Of a stretch of 64,000 bases of DNA, positions 1 through 8,910 are shown piece by piece (positions within the stretch are counted from its first letter, which is position 1; every line of letters starts with the position of its first letter). The notes under the pieces are model-generated. The model had not been told where the DNA came from, made no database searches, and saw nothing but the letters and a program-made list of their open reading frames with translations. The stretch comes from Muscardinus avellanarius (taxonomy: Eukaryota; Chordata; Mammalia; Rodentia; Gliridae): the NCBI GenBank assembly GCA_963383645.1, contig OY726560.1, forward strand, positions 152,172,546 through 152,236,545, read 5' to 3'. The translations under genes and the position numbers were made by a program.

Positions 1-16
1 GTCTGCTTGTTTCAAG
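1..16 (+). CDS. WDR11: Possible end of the preceding WDR11 exon
   Basis: The first 16 bases are followed by a good donor (CAAG|GTAACA). They are open in the phase needed to join the exon at 670, giving LLVS plus the AG of an arginine codon. Sixteen bases are too few to prove an exon, so this is only a suggestion based on phase and donor quality. Confidence 0.3.
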
Positions 17-286
17 GTAACACCGTGTGAAGTATGCTGTGTAAGACAGAATTTCAGATTAGTCATTTCTTTTATTAAGTGCCTGTAAAAGTTACAACCA
101 AACTCTCTTACATTTTAGAAAAACATGAGTTCCTCCTTTAGATTCTGTTTGCAATTCATTTTAAGAGTAATACAAATAGGGGAAAATCAAATTACAGTTT
201 AAATATGATATCTAGGCCTTCTATATGGAAAGGACCTTCTCCTATAGACAACTTTTTAAAATATGTGCTTTAATATAACAGCTATA

Positions 287-590
287 GCTGGGCGTGGTAG
301 CACGCACCTGTAGTGCCAGGTACTAGGGAGTCCGAGGCAGGAGGATCGCTGAGTCCAGGAGTTCTGGGCTGTAGTCTGCTCTGCAGATCGCTGATGTCCA
401 CACTGTTGGCATCAATGTGGTGGCCTCCCGGAAACAGGTCCTGCCAGGTTGCCTAAGGAGGGGGGAACTGGTCCAAGTCAGACACAGAGCAGGTCCAAGC
501 TCCCGTGCTGATCAGTAGATCAACAGTGGGCTTGCCTGTGAGGAGCCACAGCACTCCTGCCCGGGACTCTCAAGTGACAACCCTGCCCCA
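287..590 (+). pseudogene. 7SL RNA pseudogene, nearly full length
   Basis: The sequence follows signal-recognition-particle 7SL RNA through both the Alu domain and the S domain. Landmarks are GAGTCCAGGAGTTCTGGGCT, GGTTGCCTAAGGAGG and CCCGTGCTGATCAGTAG. It has many substitutions and small indels, so it is a pseudogene and not a working RN7SL gene. SINEs lack the S domain, which separates this copy from the B1-like SINEs elsewhere in the window. It lies in a WDR11 intron about 80 bases before an acceptor. Confidence 0.9.
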
Positions 591-669
591 GCACCTCAGG
601 GTGCCGCAGGCCACCCTGCCCCGGCCAAGCTTGCCACCTGAGCTGGGGCCTGGACCTCACCCTTCCCAG

Positions 670-832
670 GCTCTACGGCGACGAGTCGGAGCTGCACTTC
701 TGGACCGTGGCGGCGCACTACCTGCACAGCCTGGCCCAGGCCACTCCCGGGAGCTCAGCCGCTCCCCGAGACAAGTTGAGCAACCCACTGGACATATGCT
801 ACGATATCCTCTGCGAAAATGCCTATTTTCAG
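670..832 (+). CDS. WDR11: WDR11 exon (seventh from the end)
   Basis: The acceptor is CCCTTCCCAG at 660-669 and the donor is GTATGT at 833. The exon starts with the last base of a codon and then encodes 54 residues, from LYGDESELHFWTVAAHYLHS to LCENAYFQ. A full-length 7SL RNA pseudogene ends only about 80 bases upstream of the acceptor. Confidence 0.93.
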
Positions 833-2101
833 GTATGTAAAGCTGTCGTTTTCAGTATTTATATTTTTCTAAATATCTAACTTGGGAAACTTTCAAACTA
901 AGTTAAAGTCCATGTGAGAAAACTAAGGCCCTTGGCACATTTGCATAAAAAGATCTGATTCAGAGCCAGGTACAGTGGCTCACACATTTAAACCCAGTAC
1001 TTGGGAGGGTTGCAGGTTTAAGGCCAGCCTCGACAACCTGGCAAGACTGTTTCAAAGTAAGAGAAGAATCGGAGGGTGTGGCTTGGAAGTAGCACTACTA
1101 AGAATGAATGAAGAGTCTGACTCTAGACTAGAAAAGCTCATAAACACTGAGTTTTTAATGAGCCTTAATGTTTTATTTAATAGCCTTAATTTTTGTCTTA
1201 ATTTAATTCTTTTATTTAATTTCCTATAACAAATATATTATCCACTTAATTTAAATTTGCTATTCAAATTTTTTTTTTTTTTTTTTTGCGGGTCTGGGGA
1301 TGGAAACTAGGGGCATTTGACCTGCGAGCTACACCCCCTGCCCTATTTTTTATTCTTTATTTTGAAACAGGGTCTCAGTAAGTTGCAGAGGGCCTCACTA
1401 AGTAGCTGAGGCTGTCCGCGAACCGTGATCCTCTGGTCTCAGCTCCTGAATGCTGGGATTACAAGCGTGCGCCACCACGCCTGGCACATAGCTTCATATT
1501 TTTTAATGTCCATCAGAATACTTCAATACCTGCAGGATTTTTTTTTAATGAACCTTGGGCTAGGTGAGTTAGGCCTCACTAGCCACATTGAAGTCATATC
1601 CAACATTTGTGTGTGTGTGTGGTGCTGGGAATTGAACCCAGAGCCCAGCACAAGCACTGCCACTGAGCTGTGTCCCCAGCCCGACGGGCAGGATTCTCTC
1701 TTCCCGTCCTACGCAAGGGCTGGCTTCTGGAAGGGGGCAGACATGCACACAAACGATAGGACATTTCAGTACTTTTTCTCTTTAATTCTTATTAAATTGT
1801 AGGATTCCTACAAAGTTGATTAGTAATCTCACAAGTCAAAGTGATGCTTCTTAAGTGACTTTATAACAAAACTTAAATGACTCAAAAGTCTTATAATCCA
1901 GGCTTATAATCTTATAATTCCTGGATTTTATTTTTCCTCTAGAAATTTCAACTGGAAAGGGTTAATCTACAAGAAGTAAAACGGTCAACTTATGATCACA
2001 CGAGGAAATGTACAGACCAGCTGCTACTCTTAGGTCAAGTATGTCAATTTTTATGGCCCTTTTTGTACTATAGGAAGTTGCTAGTTCATGAGTATTTCAG
2101 A

Positions 2102-2152
<51 letters not shown>

Positions 2153-5100
2153 TGGCATTTCCCTCTTGAATATGCCTCCTTCCCTGTGAATTTAGGATTC
2201 CTTTAAAAACAAAACCAACTGGCATCTTGGGGAAGCACAGGCAGAGGCCAGGCAGCTGTGGTCCTGGCTTCCTTGGTGGGGATGAAGCCTGGCCACGTGT
2301 TTTGTTTTGCTTTCCGTCTCCGCATTGACTGATGCAGAACTGAAGCTGGCAGTTACTTCGCACCTGTACACCAGACTGTTTTTATGTTTGCCTCAGAGAA
2401 GTAGTTTATCACCAGTATTTAATTTTTGTATATGTAAGCAAAACATTCAAGAGCATTTTTTGAAAATGAACATCTTCTTAAGCTGTGGGCTTTAATGTTC
2501 CACATTGTGAATTTTTGAAGGAAAGTATTCTCCTCCTTAGAAAACCCCTTTCTCTTGTTAGACTGACAGAGCCGTGCAGTTGCTGTTGGAAACAAGTGCA
2601 GACAACCAGCATTATTACTGCGACTCCCTGAAAGCCTGTTTGGTCACCACGGTCACCTCCTCGGGCCCCTCCCAGAGCACCATCAAGCTGGTGGCAACGA
2701 ACATGATCGCCAGCGGCAAGCTGGCAGGTGAGGCGCGGGGCGGCTGCGGGCGTCCATGCTGTGGACCGTCAAGCCAGCCGAGGGTGTGGCTGTTGACAAC
2801 ATGTCTTTCTTTATCTGCTGAAGTAAAGCAGAAAAGCTATTGCCAGCTAGTTCTAAGGCGGCAGTAGTCTATTCATCGAAACCGGAATCTGTTTTAAGAG
2901 TGAAAGAGGACACTGCTAAGAATTACAGAATAACGGGGGCCAGTCGGCCAGTGGTGTCCTGGGCACAGCAGGACAGTGGAGCCTGCGGGGAGACTGGTGA
3001 GCTTTTGCCTCGTAGCTCCCTGGACAGCGCCCGTCTCACTACCCTGCTTATGTGAGTAGTAGCTTGAGAACTCTGTTTTACTTTAAAATTTAAGTCAAGA
3101 ACGTCTCCATTAGGCCCAGGTGGAGCGTCCATTATCTGAAGTGTTTGGGACCAGAAATATTTCAGATTTGGGAATATTTGCATAGACAATGAGTTACCTT
3201 AGGGCTGAGACCCCAGAGTGACATGAAAGTCCTCGTTTCACAAATGCCTTATGCGCATCACCTGAAGTTCTTCTTAGACTGTATTTTTACTGATTTTGTG
3301 CATGAAGCACAGTTTCCTGATGTGGCATTTTCTCCATGCAGCATCTTGTCAGTACTCAGAAGGTTCCACATTTTGGAACATTTGGGATTTCAGCTTTTCA
3401 GATTAGTCACCTTGGCTGTAAAAGATGCTCACGACTAGGTGCAGCCAGGTGGCAGTGTTCCTTTCCAGTGATGTCTCTCAGGGGGAGTCCAGCATCATGG
3501 GGGGGCTGCTCTTCTGTCTTCCAGAGGGCGTTCAGTTGCTCTGCCTGATAGACAAAGCTGCGGATGCCTGCCGCTACCTGCAGACGTACGGCGAGTGGAA
3601 CCGGGCAGCCTGGCTGGCAAAGGTAGGGTTCCACAGAACTCCCCCTCGTGTTAGGGAACCATTTGGCGGACGCCTACAAAGTTGCTTTGCAAATATTTTC
3701 ATGCAACCTACACTCCCTCCTTTTCCTTATAAGTTTCCTTTCTTACTGAATAGCTGAGCTCTCTGGTTTGTGAGAGCAGCTGCATCCTCTCTTTGCTGGG
3801 CCGGACCCGTCCCTCAGCCCAGCGCGTTGCCGTGCCTGGCGTCTGGACTGTCACTCCTTACCAGGGTGAGCAGCAGCTTCAGGGCAGTGTGGTCGCAGAG
3901 CAAAGCCCATCGCCTGTTTGTAGGAGCTGCCTTCTCGAGTGAGTTACTTTTCAGTGTGCAGTGCGGGATGCTTTGGTTTTTAACGTGGGCATCTTTCTCA
4001 GGTCCGTTTAAATCCTGAAGAATGTGCTGATGTTCTCAAGCGCTGGGTCGACCACCTTTGCTCGCCACAAGTCAATCAGAAGTCGAAGGCCCTCCTGGTC
4101 CTGCTCTCTCTCGGCTGCTTTTCCAGCGTGGCAGAGATGCTTCACAGGTACGCCTCGTACCCCACTCTGTGGAGCCGCTCCTGGGTGGTGGTAGCACTTG
4201 ATACACAGAAAGGAGGAGCATCATCTTAGGCTCATCTCTTTAAAACCTGGGGGGAGATAGAATATCTGTGTTCATTAACACTTGGTCTCTGAGCTATGGT
4301 GTTTTCCTACCAATATACTGGCCAAACCTAAACACAAGTCTTCAGAGAATAGGAGAGGATTCAGCTTTGGGCTGAGTGGCTGGGGGAAGCCCAGAGAGCA
4401 GTAAGGAGGGGCAGACAGCACGCAAGGTGAGCCGCCCCCTGCGCACCTCAGAGAGGACCCACCGCTCCTGAGGGGACAGTTACTTATTGCAAATCCAAAG
4501 GAGGTATGTTGCAGCAAATATGACAAAAGATTTCTTGTTAACTCTAGACAGTGGGTACATGGTCCTCATCATGTCTCTGCAGATTTCTGTGTACTAAACT
4601 ACTTGACAGTGTCTTCAGTATCAGTGGCAAAACCTGGGTTAGAGACCGGCCTGCTCTTCCCTCCTTCTCTTTATGAGCCGGGGCTGAGGGGGAGCTGGAG
4701 TGAGGTAGCGCTCAGTCCTGGGGAGGCGTGCTGGCCCTCGTGCAGAGGCACAGCTCAGGTGGTTCTGCTGGCAAGTCACGAGGCCAACGCTGTCTTGTGT
4801 TGAGCAGCATGCGATACTTCGACAGAGCAGCCTTGTTTGTGGAAGCTTGTCTCAAGTACGGCGCACTTGAAGCCAACGAGGACACAAATATCCTTTGCAA
4901 GGAGGTTTATGCTGGGGGAAGAGAAGATAGGGTTTGGGACTTCTCTTAGTGGTGCTGCCTGGACAGGAGCTATATTAGATTGAGAAAGACACATGTTTTG
5001 GTTCTCCAATGCCAGGGGAGAGGGAGAGATGGAGGAGAAAGAACCTTGGAGCGCGGGCTGCTGCACCACTGACATCAGCCTGGCTGGGATGGTGGGAGGC

Positions 5101-6126
5101 AGGGAGGGCTGCAAGGGGCGAGGCAGCCCCACCAAGGACGCTCGGCCACCTCCAGCGGTCATGGCGTCTCGTGGTCTCATTTGAAGAGTTGGAGGTTAGG
5201 GTTAAGACCAGAGCCCCCAGTTCCTGTCGTTTGCGTAGCCTACTTCTCAATGCACTTTTTCTTGAATTATTATATTTGGCTTTATTTCTACATGTTAGGT
5301 AATTATTCTGTGCATATATATATATATATATATATCAATAAAATATGTAATATACAATATATAACACATAATATATGCATATATATAAATTTTTAATTTA
5401 AACCAAGCTAAAATTTTTGAAAAATTAAGCTACAGCCTAAGTTAATCAGAGGTAATGAGGCTAGTAACTGGTGAAAACTGTAGCTTGAAGTGCCCATTTC
5501 AGAGAGTACAACTTGACGAAACAGGGCTGTGTAAACACCCAACACCAAGAGACGTGGCACTCCATCCCTGCAGAAATAGACATCTACCCCACCCTGCCCG
5601 CTGCCAGCCTCTCGGACCAGCACTTGGAGCGAGGGCGTCCCTGAGGAGGTGTCCGCTTGTGTGCGGGAGGCGGGAGGATCTCGGGGGTGTGGCTTGGATC
5701 TCTCGAAGGAGAGCCCTGGTTCAGCTGGTGTGAAGCGCAGTGATGTTGCAGATTGAGACATCGCGTCTCCGCGCCCAGAGGCACCTGCGCTCACTGTGAT
5801 CCCCGTTGGTACCAGGTGGCCCTGAGCAGAACTGGCACCTGCGCTCACCGTGCACCCTGTTGGTACCAGGTGGCCCCACACAGAGCGGCCCTTTGTCCCT
5901 GGAGCCCGTGTGGCGCGTCACCCCGCCCTCTGCCCTCACCGCTTTTCTTTTCCTTAACTGTGGTTTACAGAAACTCATCGCTGCCATACACGCGGACTAT
6001 GCCCGAAGTTTGAAGAACCTTGGTTTTAAACAGGGAGCTGTTCTTTTTGCTTCAAAAGCCGGAGCAGCTGGCAAGGACTTACTGAAGGAGCTTGAGTCTC
6101 CCAAGGAGGAATTCAGTGAAGAGTGA
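670..6126 (+). CDS. WDR11: WDR11 3' part, last seven coding exons (joined)
   Basis: The exons 670-832, 1943-2038, 2562-2727, 3525-3622, 4002-4147, 4808-4887 and 5969-6126 join in one frame to give about 301 residues ending in a TGA at 6124-6126. I recognise the protein from LYGDESELHFW, the block around SADNQHYYCDSLKACLV, the block around DKAADACRYLQTYGEWN, and the end SPKEEFSEE. WDR11 is a protein of about 1,220 residues with N-terminal beta-propellers and a helical C-terminal part; this window holds only that C-terminal part. In the literature WDR11 forms a trans-Golgi complex with FAM91A1 that helps capture endosome-derived vesicles. It is also linked to Hedgehog signalling, cilia and human hypogonadotropic hypogonadism. 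Every splice phase agrees and no stop or frameshift interrupts the exons, so the gene looks functional. The 5' part lies upstream of the window. Confidence 0.95.
965..1110 (+). repeat. B1/ID-type dimeric SINE, diverged
   Basis: It starts GCCAGGTACAGTGGCTCACA, carries the CCCAGTACTTGGGAGG core, and ends with a degraded ID half (GGGTGTGGCTTGGAAGTAG). It lies in a WDR11 intron. Confidence 0.75.
1269..1485 (-). repeat. B1/ID dimeric SINE
   Basis: A T run is followed by the antisense ID half (GGTCTGGGGATGG) and the antisense 7SL half ending GCCACCACGCCTGGC. It is full length in a WDR11 intron. Confidence 0.9.
1610..1681 (-). repeat. ID-type SINE with TG-rich tail
   Basis: The antisense ID sequence GGTGCTGGGAATTGAACCCA runs to CACTGAGCTGTGTCCCCAGC. 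It starts in a short TG tract, the complement of a CA-rich tail. Confidence 0.75.
1943..2038 (+). CDS. WDR11: WDR11 exon (sixth from the end)
   Basis: The acceptor TTTTTCCTCTAG ends at 1942 and the donor GTATGTC begins at 2039. The 96 bases are exactly 32 codons, from KFQLERVNLQEVKRST to CTDQLLLLGQ. Confidence 0.93.
2106..2151. repeat. (TG)n microsatellite
   Basis: About 23 uninterrupted TG units lie in a WDR11 intron with no SINE tail beside them. Confidence 0.98.
2562..2727 (+). CDS. WDR11: WDR11 exon (fifth from the end)
   Basis: The acceptor CTCTTGTTAG ends at 2561 and the donor GTGAGG begins at 2728. It encodes TDRAVQLLLETSADNQHYYC through NMIASGKLA and leaves one base of a split codon. 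Helical, repeat-like sequence is consistent with the C-terminal domain. Confidence 0.93.
3100..3425. mobile_element. Tigger/pogo-type DNA transposon fossil
   Basis: The region reads like a known non-autonomous Tigger-family element, with GGGACCAGAAATATTTCAGA near one end and GGGATTTCAGCTTTTCAGA near the other. The family name is from memory. It lies in the WDR11 intron just upstream of the exon at 3525. Confidence 0.6.
3525..3622 (+). CDS. WDR11: WDR11 exon (fourth from the end)
   Basis: The acceptor CTGTCTTCCAG ends at 3524 and the donor GTAGGG begins at 3623. The exon completes the split codon from the previous exon and encodes EGVQLLCLIDKAADACRYLQ to WNRAAWLAK. Confidence 0.93.
4002..4147 (+). 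CDS. WDR11: WDR11 exon (third from the end)
   Basis: The acceptor CATCTTTCTCAG ends at 4001 and the donor GTACGC begins at 4148. It encodes VRLNPEECADVLKRWVDHLC to SLGCFSSVAEMLH and ends with two bases of a serine codon. Confidence 0.93.
4808..4887 (+). CDS. WDR11: WDR11 penultimate exon, ends at a U12 donor
   Basis: The acceptor is TTGAGCAG ending at 4807. The exon encodes MRYFDRAALFVEACLKYGAL to EANEDT and ends one base into the next codon. No GT donor fits here. The exon instead stops at ATATCCTTT (4888-4896), the consensus 5' splice site of U12-type AT-AC introns. Confidence 0.9.
5313..5335. repeat. (AT)n microsatellite
   Basis: Alternating AT lies in an AT-rich patch of the U12 intron. 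Confidence 0.9.
5780..5887 (+). repeat. Two-copy 54-base tandem duplication
   Basis: GGCACCTGCGCTCAC followed by TTGGTACCAGGTGGCCC occurs at 5780-5833 and again at 5834-5887. The duplication ends about 60 bases before the U12 branch site. Confidence 0.85.
5950..5958 (+). promoter_or_regulatory. WDR11: U12 branch-point site
   Basis: TTCCTTAAC matches the U12 snRNA-complementary consensus at every position and lies 10 bases before the AC intron end. Confidence 0.88.
5969..6126 (+). CDS. WDR11: WDR11 terminal coding exon
   Basis: The exon begins with AG, which completes a lysine codon (A|AG), and continues KLIAAIHADYARSLKNLGFK to LESPKEEFSEE before TGA at 6124. As I remember the human protein, the residue at the split codon is glutamate, so this looks like a one-base difference at the exon junction. 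Confidence 0.93.
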
Positions 6127-6326
6127 CAGTTATGTGCGGGGAGGCTGGGGTTGGAAGCCGGGTGGGGTTGCTGACCCATGGTCAAGGTCACCATGCAGGC
6201 CAGACAGACGGTGTGGAAGCTCGGAAGCTGGGTCCGGGGCTGCTCCGGCATCTTTCGAAGGCAAATGTGCAGTAGTGTGCGGGCGTTTACACTGAGAGCA
6301 AGTCCCCTATTCTGTGTTGAGCTAAA

Positions 6327-6332
6327 AATAAA
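6327..6332 (+). terminator. WDR11: Proximal poly(A) signal AATAAA
   Basis: AATAAA lies about 200 bases after the WDR11 stop codon and could give a short 3'UTR. Confidence 0.6.
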
Positions 6333-6865
6333 TTTCTTGAGCACTTCAGAGTTTGAAAGTATATAAAGTTTTATACTTTTAGAGAGAGAGCTTTACAATT
6401 CCTGGAAATACCCTGATTTTCTTAAACTTAAAATTCCAGAAACTTAATTGCTTTTTTTCTTATTTACTAAACTTAAAGATATTTGAGCAACCTGTAGTAA
6501 AAGAAATTTTTGAGACTGGTTCTCCAGTACGTGCTGTGTCTGTTTATACACAATCATGCAATATACAGAGGAACAGAGATAGCTAAAGACCACTCTGCTT
6601 CCTTTCCTCGAAGGCAGAGCTGCCCGGGCATGGTGTTGCTGAGCTGTGGCTCCAGCCTCCAGCCTTCTGTGCAGCCTCATGTGTGGAGCCTTTGAGGTTT
6701 TGAACTTTTAACTCCTACAGTGCATTCCAGTAACCTCTCTTTTTAATTCTCTCTTTGTACTTTAATTTTTTATGTTTGTGTTCTTCCAATAGCTGAAATG
6801 TATGAGATGTAACTATTATAAATTATTGCTGAGATTTTAAATGTCTATAATTTAGAAAAATGATA

Positions 6866-6871
6866 AATAAA
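6866..6871 (+). terminator. WDR11: Distal poly(A) signal AATAAA
   Basis: AATAAA lies about 740 bases after the stop codon. Cleavage 10-30 bases downstream would fall at or just beside the target-site duplication of the SINE at 6898. Confidence 0.65.
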
Positions 6872-6897
6872 AAGGAAATTTTACCCAGGCCTTTGTA

Positions 6898-7022
6898 CTT
6901 TTTTTTTTCTTTGAGACAGGGTCTCACTAGGTTACCCAGGCTGGCCGTGAACCCATGATCTTCCTGCCTCAGGCTCCTGAGTAGCTGGGATTGCAGGTGC
7001 ATGCCGCTGCAGCCCACTCCAT
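6898..7022 (-). repeat. B1-like SINE monomer with target duplication
   Basis: The antisense 7SL-derived half (TTTGAGACAGGGTCTCACTA to GGGATTGCAGGTGCATGCC) follows a T run. It is flanked by a 13-base duplication, CCAGGCCTTTGTA, at 6885-6897 and 7023-7035, which proves retroposition into the region just after the WDR11 distal poly(A) signal. Confidence 0.88.
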
Positions 7023-7035
7023 CCAGGCCTTTGTA

Positions 7036-7440
7036 TTCTCTGCATTGTGCGTGAGGCAAGGTGGCACACTGGCTCCGCAGATGCCTGCCCAGCCTCCAGC
7101 GTCAGCGCAGAGCAGGACTGGTATACATGGCTTTGTATGGCTCGCAGGCAAGGGAGTGGGCTTCCCACCTGTCCCCAGGGCCTGCAGGGTGGCAAGTAGC
7201 CTCACGTGCTGTGGAGATGATAATTCTAGCTAAATTCATGGGCTCTTTTACCCTTAGAGATCTTCAGCCGGTCTGATAAGAAGCAGCTGTGGGGACTCGT
7301 TCCTGGACCAGTGCGCTGGCAAGCCCCGCTAGAAACAGTCCAGACTCCCCCTTGGCCCTGTGCTCGGCGCACTTGCCCTTCCCTTGCCTGAGCAGGTTAT
7401 GTTGGAATTTTAATGGCTGCGGGCAAACACAGCTCTTTAT
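7036..7440. other. Non-coding sequence downstream of WDR11
   Basis: I see no gene and no repeat I can name here. Confidence 0.5.
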
Positions 7441-7775
7441 GTCGTGTGCTGTGGATCGGTATGTTGTTTATCCAGCATTGTTTATGTCCACTCATGCTGC
7501 TGCAGTCGGACACTTCACGCTGGGCGACTTGACAAGGGGCTTCTCTTCTCGCCGTTCTGGAGGCTGGAAGGCTCACTTCCTGGAAGGTCAGCTGCTGGCT
7601 GGAGGAGGGCCGCCACTCCCGGGTCCTCCCGGGCCATCCCTGTGCAGGCACGTGGAGGGAGCGAGAGCCCTCCGCCTTCTCTTCCATACAAGAGGCTCCT
7701 CCCGTCATGCTGGTCAGAGCCTCACGGCCTAATCTGAACCCAAGCACTCCCAAGTGCCGCCTCCAGATGCCATCG
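7440..7775 (-). mobile_element. Probable MaLR-like LTR fragment
   Basis: Phrases such as CCGTTCTGGAGGCTGGAAGG followed by a region ending with CCCAAGTGCCGCCTCC resemble antisense MaLR-type LTRs. No clear boundaries or target duplication were seen, so the call is tentative. Confidence 0.4.
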
Positions 7776-8716
7776 GTACCATCTTCTTGCAGAGTGGGCT
7801 CGTACACTTAGCCTGGAACTACCACCAGCAAGCTAAGGAAACAGAAGGCCAGAGTAGCAAGCAGAGAGGACAAAGATGTTTCGTTCCAGAGTAGTACATT
7901 GTGAAAATGAAATGCGCTTTGGACTCGAGGCCAGCAAATTGGCCGCAGAGACCAGGTGGCCTGAAAAGCTCACCCTTACTGCTGTCTGGCCCGCGACAGA
8001 GGTTTTCTATCCCCTGCACCAGGACTGAGTTCCCTGTGAGTCCGCTCCAGTGCCCAGCGGCCCCGCTGGTTGGAGTGGCATGGGGTCCCTCGTGATGTCT
8101 CTGCCACTGGACACACTGGACCCCACCTTCTGGGAGGGGTGTCATTATGAATTCAGCACATGCCCACGGGAGCAGCTTCAGGAAAGGGCTGAGTACGAGG
8201 CCCCAGCTGACCTCAGCCTCGTTCCCCATGATTCTAAGCTCAAATGCAGAATGGATGGTAGGAAAGTCTAAATCCTAGAGTTGTTTCATAGCAAAACATT
8301 TTTAAGCAAGTCTCAGTTTTACTGTAGATAACCCCCAACACATCTTGCAGTGAGACCCTCACTTTATTCCAACCTTTTGTCATTCTTTTACTACTTTTAA
8401 GCCTAAATTCAGGCAGGATTAAAGATGGAAAATAGCCATGCCCTAGGCTGTTGAGGGAGAGGATCCAGGATGATGCAGGGATTCATGGAAGGCTCACCTG
8501 GGACGAGAATCCTGGGTCAGCAGATCCTCCAGGCCCTAAGGACAGGGGCGTCAGCCCGCCCCATGGAGCCGAGCCAGGAAGCCGGAGGGTCGTCAGCAGT
8601 GAGGAATAGAAAGTCCACGGTGTGAGAGCATGGGAGGCATCAAGGACGAAGTTGGCAACAAGTGTGCACAGGACCTCGGGACCTCGTGAGAGGGGGAAGG
8701 GAAACTGAGACCGAGG
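7776..8716. other. Intergenic, no gene seen
   Basis: The sequence has short open frames only, with no splice-site series or recognisable protein. Confidence 0.6.
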
Positions 8717-8910
8717 TTTCTTTTGGTGCCAGGGACGGAACCCGTGTCTGCTCTGAGCTGCGCCCCAGCTTTCTGTATTTTGTATTTTGAAAGAGTCTTG
8801 CTAAGTTGCTGAAGGTCTTGCTCATTTGCTGAGGCTGGCCTTCAACCCGCCATCCTCCTGTCTTAGCCTCCCAAGTACTGGGATTACAGGTGTGTGCCAC
8901 CACTTTCAGC
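8717..8910 (-). repeat. B1/ID dimeric SINE
   Basis: The antisense ID half (GGTGCCAGGGACGGAACCC) joins the antisense 7SL half ending GTGTGTGCCACCACTTTCAGC. Confidence 0.85.

Larger units (their letters stand above)
4888..5968 (+). other. WDR11: U12-type AT-AC intron of WDR11
   Basis: The intron begins with ATATCCTTT, ends with AC at 5967-5968, and carries TTCCTTAAC at 5950-5958, a perfect minor-spliceosome branch site. The likely branch A at 5957 is 11 bases from the intron end, the usual U12 spacing. Using the nearby AG at 5969-5970 as the intron end would put the last exon out of frame, so the AC end is required. The intron also holds an AT repeat (5313-5335) and a 54-base tandem duplication (5780-5887). 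Confidence 0.9.
6127..6897 (+). other. WDR11: WDR11 3'UTR
   Basis: The sequence after the stop becomes AT-rich and has two AATAAA signals. The distal one is followed within about 30 bases by a SINE insertion, so the UTR probably ends near 6880-6900. The UTR end is inferred. Confidence 0.7.

Noticed and set aside
505..840. 111-codon open frame covering the 7SL pseudogene and a WDR11 exon
   Set aside because: It crosses a splice acceptor, is in a different frame from WDR11, and starts in RNA-pseudogene sequence.
5969..5970. AG at 5969-5970 as the end of the last WDR11 intron
   Set aside because: It would join the exons out of frame (two bases lost) and would pair with an AT donor; the AC end two bases earlier keeps the frame and the U12 pattern.
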